DNA from: Ruthenibacterium lactatiformans
GTDB taxonomy: Bacteria > Bacillota > Clostridia > Oscillospirales > Ruminococcaceae
Assembly (NCBI RefSeq): GCF_000949455.1
Contig: NZ_JXXK01000010.1
Coordinates: forward strand, 1 to 64,000
Length of the DNA: 64,000 bases
Reading direction: 5' to 3'
The notes beneath the pieces were generated by a model. It ran no database searches. It had not been told where the DNA came from and worked only from the letters and a program-made list of their open reading frames with translations. Shown here piece by piece: positions 56,831-63,391 of this stretch. Both the position numbers and the translations under genes were made by a program. Within the stretch, counting starts at the first letter, position 1; the number at the start of each line of letters is the position of its first letter.

Positions 56831-59307
56831 TCAACACGCTCAAACATTTGTCCCTGCTCACCCGTATGGAAAAAAGCGGTCTGAAACCGGAGTTGACGGC
56901 GAAATTCCCTGAGGATGCTCTGGATCAGACCTGCGAGCGGGCTGAAAGATTTGAATTGCAGGACAGGCTGCGCTCCGGCAAAGAGAACATGAGCATTCAG
57001 AAAGAACTTGTTAAGACGCCGGAATTTGCCGTACTCTATCGGGCGCTGTGTGACTATGGAGTTGATGACCAGCCGGTCACAAGTATGCTTCGGTCGGCGA
57101 AAGACTGCGGAGAGCAGTTGATACAGTATCCGCAGGAGCGGGTGCTGGCAGCGGCGGGTGCAGATCTTCCATCGTCCCTGCGTTTTTATTACATGAAATA
57201 CTACCTGCCGCTTATCAAGTATGAGGAAGAAGAACAGGCTATCATTGATAATCTCAATACCTTCCCGGCAGCGGAATGGGATGAGATTTCCACATTGACG
57301 GATGCGCAAAGAGGTATGATGCGGCTTCCGTTTCTGGGGCCATACCTGTTCAACTGGCATGACAATGAGAGAACGGCGCTGGAATTACTGGAACAGAACC
57401 GGCCGCTCCAGCGGGTCCTTGCACTGCTCTACCGGCAGGGTGTGACACTGGCGCTGGATGCTGAGCGGATCAAAGACCTTGGCTGGGTGCAGATGGCCGA
57501 TGTGATGAAGTTTCGCCGCCTGCTGGGCGTCTTCGACTTCGATACAGAGGATCTTGACGCCTTCTTTGAGCGGTGGCTGCAGAATCATGCGGGCCAATAT
57601 GACCTCAACTGGTTTATCTCAGGCGTCCAGCCGCTGGACAAAGAACAACGGCAGGAGATCCTGTGCAATGAGCTGAGCTATCTCAATGCCCTGTACTCCG
57701 GCAGGCTCCGTCTGGATTTTGAAGCCATCCGCCGTTATCAGTTCCCCGTTCTTACTTATGCGGTGCAGCATGGGAAAAAGCATTTTCTGGACCTGGTAAG
57801 CGAGCACAGCGAGCTGTTCCTGTCTCTTGGGCGATATGCGCTTCTGTTCGAGGACAAGTTCCGCGAGCATAGCAACCTTAACAGCCTCACAGCGGAGAAC
57901 CTGCAGGCGTGTGATACGGTAGAGCGCGGAAACAGCTACTTTGACCTGTTGGAAGATGGACAACAGTACACCTTTGAAGAAATGCGGCTGCTGTGGCGGC
58001 AGGATAAGGTCTATGTCCGCCTCTATACCCTGCTGACGCCCCTTTCGGTGGACAGGCGTCTGCTTACCCTCCGCCAGCTGTTGAAATATGATTTGATCAG
58101 TCCCTATATGGAAGATCAGGAAATAGAGCAGCTTGCCCAATGCCTGCTGGAAAAGCCGTTTAGTGAGTGGTACCGCGGCGCCTTTGGGCACATTCACGGC
58201 TTGACACGGAAGACGGCCATGCGGCTACTGCAACGGTATGCGCAGCTGCAAGCGTTCATCCCGGAACTCCAATCAGAGGCCGATGCTATCTTTGCGCTTA
58301 ACAACGAGACGGTGATTGCCGGGCAAAAGGACTGGACGCAGGTTTGTGCCGCTGTCCTTACCATGGATCAGGACTGGCTGGACCTAAAGCAGAGGCTTTC
58401 CTTCACCGATGAATTTGTGGAGCAGCACAAGGAGCCGATTACCAATTTCCTGCTGCACGGCGGGAGTGCGATGGCGCACTCTCTGTACGGCTATCTGCAG
58501 GGTAACGACAAGGCTATCGAGGCTCTGCGCAGGATTGTGCAGGCTGAACTGATGGGGCAATTCTACACGCTGAAATACTTTACCGATGACCTTCAGCGGG
58601 AGATTCGATATCCCATCAGCGAGGCGCAGGAAACGGCATGGAAACACAATCTTACGCTGGAGCGGGGGCCGTTCTTCGCAGAAGAAGCAGATGATTTTTA
58701 CCGTACGATGCGGTTGGGAGAGCTGCCCCATAGCACCTGCCTCTCCTGCTGGACTGGAAGCCAGCGGGAATGCCTGCTGGCGGCTTTTGACTCCAACAAG
58801 AAGATGATCCTGATTCGGAAAGGAGAAGATGTCGTTGGCCGCGCCTGCGTCCGGCTGACAAAGGGGGCGTTCCAAAGACCGGCGGACTTTGATTTCTCCT
58901 TTGCTGATCTGGCACAGGAGCAACCAACAGGCAAAATGACACCTGCAGACGAAAGGCTGGTTCTGTTTCTGGAGCGCATTTACACATGCAGTTTGAACGA
59001 TGAAGAAACAAGGACTGTGATGAAGATGGCAGTTTCATTGGTAACACAAAAAGCGGCGGCCATTGGCGCCGTTGCCGTGTTGGCGAGAAATTATCTGGAC
59101 TGCTATGACCGCGACCAATATATCAGCAGTCAGTTCTATGTGTATATCTCTAAATCCAAAAATGGACAGCAGTATCTGGATTCTATGGGGGGCGCTGCAG
59201 TGACTTCCCATAAAGAGCAGTATAAAGGAGCTGTTTTCCTCATTGAACAGGCGGCCATGCGCGCGGCAGAACCGTCACAGCAGAAGGAGGCGAAAACCGA
59301 TGAATGA
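56827..59307 (+). CDS. Large uncharacterised protein, second of an overlapping trio
   Basis: 826 residues, ATG 56827, overlapping the previous stop by 4 bp and the next start by 8 bp. Long helical N-terminal region (~1-600), then a C-terminal segment with H-S-T-C638-L-S-C641-W, F-D-S-N-K-K-M-I-L-I-R and V-V-G-R-A-C-V-R-L-T-K. This last part has the order C ... hydrophobic-R ... G-R/P-Y ... L that recalls, weakly, the PcfJ domain at 50.5 kb. No catalytic motif I can name; no signal or membrane segment. Confidence 0.6.
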   Translation: MINTLKHLSLLTRMEKSGLKPELTAKFPEDALDQTCERAERFELQDRLRSGKENMSIQKELVKTPEFAVLYRALCDYGVDDQPVTSMLRSAKDCGEQLIQYPQERVLAAAGADLPSSLRFYYMKYYLPLIKYEEEEQAIIDNLNTFPAAEWDEISTLTDAQRGMMRLPFLGPYLFNWHDNERTALELLEQNRPLQRVLALLYRQGVTLALDAERIKDLGWVQMADVMKFRRLLGVFDFDTEDLDAFFERWLQNHAGQYDLNWFISGVQPLDKEQRQEILCNELSYLNALYSGRLRLDFEAIRRYQFPVLTYAVQHGKKHFLDLVSEHSELFLSLGRYALLFEDKFREHSNLNSLTAENLQACDTVERGNSYFDLLEDGQQYTFEEMRLLWRQDKVYVRLYTLLTPLSVDRRLLTLRQLLKYDLISPYMEDQEIEQLAQCLLEKPFSEWYRGAFGHIHGLTRKTAMRLLQRYAQLQAFIPELQSEADAIFALNNETVIAGQKDWTQVCAAVLTMDQDWLDLKQRLSFTDEFVEQHKEPITNFLLHGGSAMAHSLYGYLQGNDKAIEALRRIVQAELMGQFYTLKYFTDDLQREIRYPISEAQETAWKHNLTLERGPFFAEEADDFYRTMRLGELPHSTCLSCWTGSQRECLLAAFDSNKKMILIRKGEDVVGRACVRLTKGAFQRPADFDFSFADLAQEQPTGKMTPADERLVLFLERIYTCSLNDEETRTVMKMAVSLVTQKAAAIGAVAVLARNYLDCYDRDQYISSQFYVYISKSKNGQQYLDSMGGAAVTSHKEQYKGAVFLIEQAAMRAAEPSQQKEAKTDE

Positions 59308-59932
59308 TCGTACAATGGTAAAAGTAGAGTGTAGAGGGGAAATCCTTTTTATCCGCACAGTATCCTGGGGACGAAAATCCCCCTCCCGGTTTGCTCTCTT
59401 GCGCAGGGAATTTCAGCAGTTGGAGCAACGGCCTGAGAGCCACCTGGTTTGCAGCGACTGTGGCTCTTTTGCTTCCCTGCGGCTGGCAAAAGGGACGGAT
59501 GGTGTGCAGATGCTGGAGATCCAGTTCACCTGGCTGCAGGAAGAAGGCAGAGGCAGCGTGCGGGGCTGGCAGGAAAGCGTTCGGCTGCCCTATGGGCCGT
59601 TTCACGCCTTTGCGCAGGCCGGAGAAAATGCGAATGACGCAAAGTGGCGCCAGCTCTCCATCCCGGAGAAGGTCACACGACGCTATGAGTTCCACAGCAG
59701 GAAAAATCTGCATCAGGTTGTTCAAATGCCGCGCCTGCGGCACAAGCTGGGGAAAACCCTGGAACACCATTTTCAGTGGCGGGATGCGGAGAAAATCTGT
59801 ATTTATGATGACGGCGCGCCGTACAGCTTCTTTTTTGAAGAGGTCACATCTTGGGGCCCGGGAGTCTGCGGCGGTATCATACTGCATGGCGCCGAGGATT
59901 TGGCAAAGGCCCAGTACAGCGTACATACCTAA
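59300..59932 (+). CDS. Uncharacterised protein, third of an overlapping trio
   Basis: 210 residues, ATG 59300 with AAGGAGG nine bases upstream, overlapping the 826-aa gene by 8 bp. Contains C-S-D-C (~48-51) and a V-E-C-R-G-E-I-L-F start; the middle is beta-rich. No family recognised. A strong terminator follows, so this closes the plus-strand transcript that may begin as far back as 40.1 kb. Confidence 0.6.
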   Translation: MNDRTMVKVECRGEILFIRTVSWGRKSPSRFALLRREFQQLEQRPESHLVCSDCGSFASLRLAKGTDGVQMLEIQFTWLQEEGRGSVRGWQESVRLPYGPFHAFAQAGENANDAKWRQLSIPEKVTRRYEFHSRKNLHQVVQMPRLRHKLGKTLEHHFQWRDAEKICIYDDGAPYSFFFEEVTSWGPGVCGGIILHGAEDLAKAQYSVHT

Positions 59933-59963
59933 ACTACGCGCTGATTTCGTGTAACAAATGCGG

Positions 59964-60006
59964 CACCGCCGGGCGGAGGGATTTTCCTTCTGCCCGGCGG
60001 TGTTTT
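59964..60006. terminator. Strong intrinsic terminator ending the element's gene run
   Basis: The arms CACCGCCGGGC (59964-59974) and GCCCGGCGGTG (59992-60002) are followed by TTTT and further T-rich sequence. Confidence 0.88.
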
Positions 60007-60010
60007 GTAT

Positions 60011-60310
60011 TTATTTTGTGGGGCTGATTGGGATTGGGTCATTTGCAGGAACATTGCTACCGAACCCAATAACACACCACAGCAGGAAAGCAAAATATAA
60101 GATGCATACGCTGATAATGATATAAGCAATAATCTTCATGCTTTTTTTATTCTTTTTCTTTCCTACTATGACCATGATACAACCAGCAATAAATAGCAGT
60201 ATAGTGAAAGCTACGAAGGTATAATTGAAAAGAACTCCATTCACTAATCCTTCAAACACCAGCTTCACCTCACTCGAAATAGATAACCCCTTTATAGAGG
60301 CTGGAACCAT
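60011..60310 (-). CDS. Small two-TM membrane protein, uncharacterised
   Basis: 99 residues with two hydrophobic spans (about 30-50, F-N-Y-T-F-V-A-F-T-I-L-L-F; and about 62-85, I-I-A-Y-I-I-I-S-V-C-I) separated by a basic loop K-K-K-N-K-K. The ATG at 60310 has no clear ribosome site; a GTG at about 60268 preceded by GAGTGAGG is an alternative that keeps both spans. More AT-rich than neighbouring genes. Function unknown. Confidence 0.5.
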   Translation of the reverse strand: MVPASIKGLSISSEVKLVFEGLVNGVLFNYTFVAFTILLFIAGCIMVIVGKKKNKKSMKIIAYIIISVCILYFAFLLWCVIGFGSNVPANDPIPISPTK

Positions 60311-60385
60311 TTACCCATGTAGAAAAAATCATATAAATTTTCCATAGACTAAAACATCGAAATCACCCTTTCCTTTCTGTTAGTG

Positions 60386-60559
60386 TTAGGTCACTGTGTT
60401 TATATTTTTCCTTGCAAGTATCTTCTGTTGATACTCTTTGGTAATTCCACCATCGATTGTGACCTCTTTCATTCTCTTATTCCTTAAACGAATGAAAGGA
60501 GCTATTTTGGACAGTTGTTTTTGCTTTTTATTTTGGGCATGGATGAGAAAGGCATTATC
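60386..60559 (-). pseudogene. Coding-like fragment without a usable start
   Basis: The minus-strand frame is open for 58 codons, from just after a TAG to a TAA at 60386-60388. Its translation reads like a natural protein C terminus (basic, N-K-K-Q-K-Q-L-S-K-I-A-P-F-I-R-L and E-V-T-I-D-G-G-I-T-K-E-Y). Only an internal ATG with AAGGAA upstream could start a 28-residue peptide. I take it as a remnant of a larger gene, family unknown. The surrounding 60311-60660 is AT-rich with no other gene. Confidence 0.4.
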
Positions 60560-60596
60560 CTAGCGTAAAGGTCAGAATCCATGTAAAAGCAAAACT

Positions 60597-60632
60597 GGCC
60601 GGGTGGAGGAATATTCCTCTACCCGGCCTTAT
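60597..60632. terminator. Perfect-arm stem-loop between remnants
   Basis: The arms GGCCGGGTGGAGGAAT and ATTCCTCTACCCGGCC form a 16-bp stem with nearly no loop. On the minus strand TTTTGCTTTT follows, fitting a terminator for the small ORF at 60663. Confidence 0.65.
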
Positions 60633-60662
60633 TTGCGCTATAAAACAGTTCAAGTCTGTAAA

Positions 60663-60848
60663 TCAGGTACCCTTTTTATCTGGCTCTATACCAGAAACAA
60701 AGGACTCCAATTCTTTCTGCGGATCTATAATCGTGATTTTCATGTTCCGCTTTTGCATGTCACGCAGATTGCGCTCCAGCATTTCCCGTTTGCCACAGGA
60801 GCCAGAATACATGCCTATAGGAATGCCTTCACGCGCAGAGTGTTTCAT
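60663..60848 (-). CDS. Possible small protein (61 aa)
   Basis: 61 residues from ATG 60848, with GGGGG seven bases upstream and a TATAGT -10-like sequence before it. Contains I-G-M-Y-S-G-S-C-G-K-R-E-M-L and M-K-I-T-I-I-D-P-Q-K-E-L. A terminator-like stem follows the stop. It looks protein-like but could also be the remnant of a larger ATPase-like gene (M-K-I-T-I-I-D-P). Low certainty. Confidence 0.4.
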   Translation of the reverse strand: MKHSAREGIPIGMYSGSCGKREMLERNLRDMQKRNMKITIIDPQKELESFVSGIEPDKKGT

Positions 60849-61040
60849 CGACGAACCCCCATACTATATGATGCAATTTAGTTTATCACATGACAAACCA
60901 TACAGCAACATCAATTTCGACATCCTACCCTTGCGCTTTCATATTTTATATGCTACTCTTATTGAGTATAGCACAAATGAACGCCCCTAATTGGTCGCTG
61001 AGTGCTCCAGAATGTGAATAGTATCAGGAAGGTGATTTAC

Positions 61041-61373
61041 ATGGCAGAGTCTGAAAACAAACGCCCGCGCCGCACCCCGCAGGAGAGAGCTACAGAGGTG
61101 GATTGCAAAATCGAAAAGGTAAAAGCGGCCATCGCAGAACTGGAAGAAAAAAAGCAGGCTGCCATAGCTGACTACGACGCCAAAATCGCTGCGGCGCAGG
61201 ATCGCATAAAAGGGCTTGAGGCGAAAAAGCAGGAGATTTTGGCCCCTAAGCCTCCCCGCAAGCAGCGCAAAACAAAGAAACAGAAGATCCAGGAAATTGT
61301 CAAGCTGGCGCTGAAGAATGGGATGTCTGTTGATGAGATCGCCGACCAGCTCCATGTTGAAGTTGAAGACTAA
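61041..61373 (+). CDS. Coiled-coil element protein
   Basis: 110 residues, ATG 61041 with GGAAGG upstream. Residues ~18-75 form a strongly charged coiled coil (heptads of K-A-A-I-A-E-L-E-E-K-K-Q-A); a basic stretch P-P-R-K-Q-R-K-T-K-K-Q-K follows, then a short HTH-like end (V-K-L-A-L-K-N-G-M-S-V-D-E-I-A-D-Q-L). This combination suggests a dimeric DNA-binding protein, such as a small segregation or copy-control factor. No family named. Confidence 0.65.
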   Translation: MAESENKRPRRTPQERATEVDCKIEKVKAAIAELEEKKQAAIADYDAKIAAAQDRIKGLEAKKQEILAPKPPRKQRKTKKQKIQEIVKLALKNGMSVDEIADQLHVEVED

Positions 61374-61465
61374 TAATGTAATGCCATCATAGATTAACTC
61401 TGTGGCAGTTTTGGTTGCGTTACTGTACAACTATGTACGACAGTCCCAAATATAAAAAGAAATCC

Positions 61466-61505
61466 GACACAGCTTAATGCGTCTGCATCTGCTGTGCCGG
61501 ATTCT
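61466..61505 (-). terminator. Intrinsic terminator of the HxlR gene
   Basis: The arms GAATCCGgCACAGC and GCTGTGtCGGATTTC (one G-U) lie next to the HxlR stop, and the minus strand continues with TTTTTATATTT. Confidence 0.75.
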
Positions 61506-61859
61506 TTATTTTCTCATGGATGGGCAGCAAGGGAGCTGCACATCCAGTCCGTCCAGATAACTGGTTCCCCAATTACACATAGCCTCCAAAACGGGGACAA
61601 TGCTTTTCCCAAAGGGTGTTAAAGAATAGATTGTCTTTGGAGGATTTTCCGGTATTACTTCTCTGGAAACCATTCCGCTTTGCTGAAGATCCCGGAGCTG
61701 CTGCGAAAGCATCTTCGCTGTGGCCTTTGGAATGAGCCGCTGAAGCTCCATGTAGTGAAGTGGCTGTTCGATAAGATGCCATAAGATGAGTGGCTTATAT
61801 TTACCACCGATCAAGGATAATGTCGCCTCCACAGGGCAACTAAAGTTTTCTGCTTGCAT
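61506..61859 (-). CDS. HxlR-family transcriptional regulator
   Basis: 117 residues. C8-P-V-E-A-T-L-S-L-I-G-G-K-Y-K-P-L-I-L-W-H-L is the family signature; the winged HTH occupies ~30-85 and ends P-P-K-T-I-Y-S-L-T-P-F-G. The N-terminal Cys near the HTH is the redox sensor in YodB/HypR relatives that react to quinones, diamide or aldehydes. ATG 61859 with GGGAGG upstream. It is divergent from a nitroreductase gene, and a palindrome between them is the likely operator, so it probably represses that gene until electrophile stress. Confidence 0.93.
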   Translation of the reverse strand: MQAENFSCPVEATLSLIGGKYKPLILWHLIEQPLHYMELQRLIPKATAKMLSQQLRDLQQSGMVSREVIPENPPKTIYSLTPFGKSIVPVLEAMCNWGTSYLDGLDVQLPCCPSMRK

Positions 61860-61898
61860 ATTCGTACCTCCCTTGACGAAAGAGCACTTTCCTTTTGG

Positions 61899-61920
61899 GT
61901 ACTATCTTCCCGGAAAGTAC
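61899..61920. promoter_or_regulatory. Probable HxlR operator
   Basis: GTACT and AGTAC are arranged as an inverted repeat with a 12-bp spacer, just upstream of the nitroreductase promoter and between the two divergent genes, the typical form of sites bound by YodB/HxlR regulators. Confidence 0.65.
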
Positions 61921-61924
61921 ATTC

Positions 61925-61952
61925 TTGTGAAAAAAATTTGCGGTGCTACAAT
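61925..61952 (+). promoter_or_regulatory. Promoter of the nitroreductase gene
   Basis: TTGTGA (61925-61930), 16-bp spacer, TACAAT (61947-61952) with an upstream TGC (extended -10). Confidence 0.65.
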
Positions 61953-62004
61953 ATAGTCGATGGTTGATTTGACACATAGAACACACAGAAAGGATGTTAT
62001 AACT

Positions 62005-62523
62005 ATGGAACTACTTGAAATCGCTAAAAAGCGTTTCTCTGTCCGGAACTATACCAATCAGAAGGTGGAGCCTGAAAAGCTGGCCAAGATTTTGGAGGCC
62101 GCGCACGTTGCTCCGACGGCAGCTAATCTTCAGCCGGTTCATCTGATTGTTGCCCAGAGTGATGAGGCCCTTGCGAAAGTGGGCGAGGCCGCCGAGGTTT
62201 ATGGAGCGCCGCTGGCAATTATCGTGTGTGCAGACCACAACAAAGCATGGGTGCGGCCCTTTGACAAAAAGCAGACTGGCGACATTGACGCCTCTATCCT
62301 GACGGACCACATGATGCTCCAGGCAACGGAACTGGGCCTGGGAAGTGTTTGGGTATGCTACTTTAAGCCGGACGTTCTGAGCAAGGCATTTCATCTGCCT
62401 GCCAATCTGGAGCCGATCAATATCCTTGCTATCGGCTACTCCGCCGAGGGCGAGGGCGATCCGAACCGCTTTGCCGCTCAGCGCATTCCTATGGATAAAC
62501 TGGTTTCCTACGATATGCTGTAA
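62005..62523 (+). CDS. Nitroreductase-family FMN-dependent protein
   Basis: 172 residues, short form of the NfsA/NfnB-like fold. FMN-phosphate-binding residues are in R-F-S-V-R-N-Y-T-N-Q-K-V (~9-20) and A-P-T-A-A-N-L-Q-P (~37-45); the late G-L-G-S-V-W-V (~112-118) is also typical. Members reduce nitro compounds or quinones with NAD(P)H. ATG 62005. Control by the divergent HxlR protein fits a quinone or electrophile detoxification role. Confidence 0.93.
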   Translation: MELLEIAKKRFSVRNYTNQKVEPEKLAKILEAAHVAPTAANLQPVHLIVAQSDEALAKVGEAAEVYGAPLAIIVCADHNKAWVRPFDKKQTGDIDASILTDHMMLQATELGLGSVWVCYFKPDVLSKAFHLPANLEPINILAIGYSAEGEGDPNRFAAQRIPMDKLVSYDML

Positions 62524-62537
62524 ACAATCGCCGTACC

Positions 62538-62577
62538 GAGGCGCAACCCTTTTTCACAGGGCTGCGCCTCTTTATCT
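62538..62577 (+). terminator. Intrinsic terminator of the nitroreductase gene
   Basis: The arms GAGGCGCAACCC (62538-62549) and GGGCTGCGCCTC (62559-62570) are followed by TTTATCTTT. Confidence 0.85.
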
Positions 62578-62889
62578 TTCAGAGATATGGGCGTAGGTTT
62601 CTTCTAAAATCCACTTGATATGTTCGTCGCATAAAGCGTAGAATACATTTTTCCCGACTTTATGTGGGGAAACCAGCTTTGCAAATTTTAGAATTTTCAG
62701 TTGATGGGAAACTGCGGATTCGGACATATTCATTTGCGTGGCCAGTTCATTCACGCAATATTCCCGGCCCATAAGCGCCCATAGGATTTTCATGCGAGTG
62801 AAATCGCCCATTGCTTTGTGCAGCTCAGATAACCGATCTATGTCCGCTGCGTCAGGTATAAGTACGCATGATTTTTGCTGTTGCTCCAT
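62572..62889 (-). CDS. ArsR/SmtB-family metalloregulator (alpha5-type site)
   Basis: 105 residues with the winged HTH C-V-N-E-L-A-T-Q-M-N-M-S-E-S-A-V-S-H-Q-L-K-I-L (~49-71). The C-terminal helix reads C-D-E-H-I-K-W-I-L-E-E-T-Y-A-H-I, which supplies the Asp-His/His ligands of the alpha5 zinc/cobalt site seen in SmtB and CzrA. It would repress a metal efflux gene until Zn/Co binds. ATG 62889 with GGAGG upstream. Divergent from a second ArsR gene with 75 bp between them. Confidence 0.92.
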   Translation of the reverse strand: MEQQQKSCVLIPDAADIDRLSELHKAMGDFTRMKILWALMGREYCVNELATQMNMSESAVSHQLKILKFAKLVSPHKVGKNVFYALCDEHIKWILEETYAHISER

Positions 62890-62911
62890 AGTGACCTCCA
62901 ATCTTTCGTAT

Positions 62912-62940
62912 TTGACAGCTGTACTATTTGCGGGTATTCT
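62912..62940 (+). promoter_or_regulatory. Promoter of the second ArsR gene, overlapping a dyad
   Basis: TTGACA (62912-62917), 17-bp spacer, TATTCT (62935-62940). The sequence around the -35 forms an imperfect dyad centred on CAGCTG (about 62907-62927), a candidate operator for either ArsR protein. Confidence 0.75.
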
Positions 62941-62964
62941 ATTTTTGGAAAGGAGGCGGCCGAT

Positions 62965-63327
62965 ATGTCGCACTACCATTTGCCCCATAATCATGGACAA
63001 GACATTGATAAAGTTTTAGATAAAATGCCTGCGGAAGAAAACTTCCGGGATATAGCGATCCTTTTTCAGCAGTTGAGTGATCCGTCACGCCTGCGGCTCC
63101 TGTGGCTGTTGTGCCACAGTGAGGAATGTGTCTGCAATTTAGCGGCAGCGGTACAAATGAGCGCACCGGCCATTTCCCACCACTTGAAAAATCTGAAAAG
63201 CAGCGGTCTGATTACCAGCCGCAGGGAGGGAAAGGAAGTCTACTATACTTTATCCAACACAGGCCCTGCAAAACTTCTCCATAAAACCGTTGATGCCTTG
63301 TTTGAAATATCTTGTCCGACTGATTGA
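62965..63327 (+). CDS. ArsR-family metalloregulator (Cys-type site)
   Basis: 120 residues. The N terminus is His-rich (M-S-H-Y-H-L-P-H-N-H). The HTH begins E-E-C-V-C-N-L-A-A-A-V-Q-M-S-A-P-A-I-S-H-H-L-K-N-L-K (~53-77); the C-x-C in helix 3 (C-V-C) is the ligand position used by As/Cd/Pb-sensing members (ArsR, CadC). The combination suggests a soft-metal sensor. ATG 62965 with AAAGGAGG upstream. It is convergent with the P-type ATPase gene and divergent from the alpha5-type ArsR gene. Confidence 0.9.
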   Translation: MSHYHLPHNHGQDIDKVLDKMPAEENFRDIAILFQQLSDPSRLRLLWLLCHSEECVCNLAAAVQMSAPAISHHLKNLKSSGLITSRREGKEVYYTLSNTGPAKLLHKTVDALFEISCPTD

Positions 63328-63333
63328 TAAGTG

Positions 63334-63375
63334 AAATGCGCCGCTGTTTCCACAATGGACAGCGGCGCATTTTTA
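63334..63375. terminator. Bidirectional intrinsic terminator
   Basis: The perfect 14-bp arms AAATGCGCCGCTGT (63334-63347) and ACAGCGGCGCATTT (63359-63372) lie between the convergent ArsR and ATPase genes. Confidence 0.9.
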
Positions 63376-63391
63376 TATCCCTGCTTATCTG

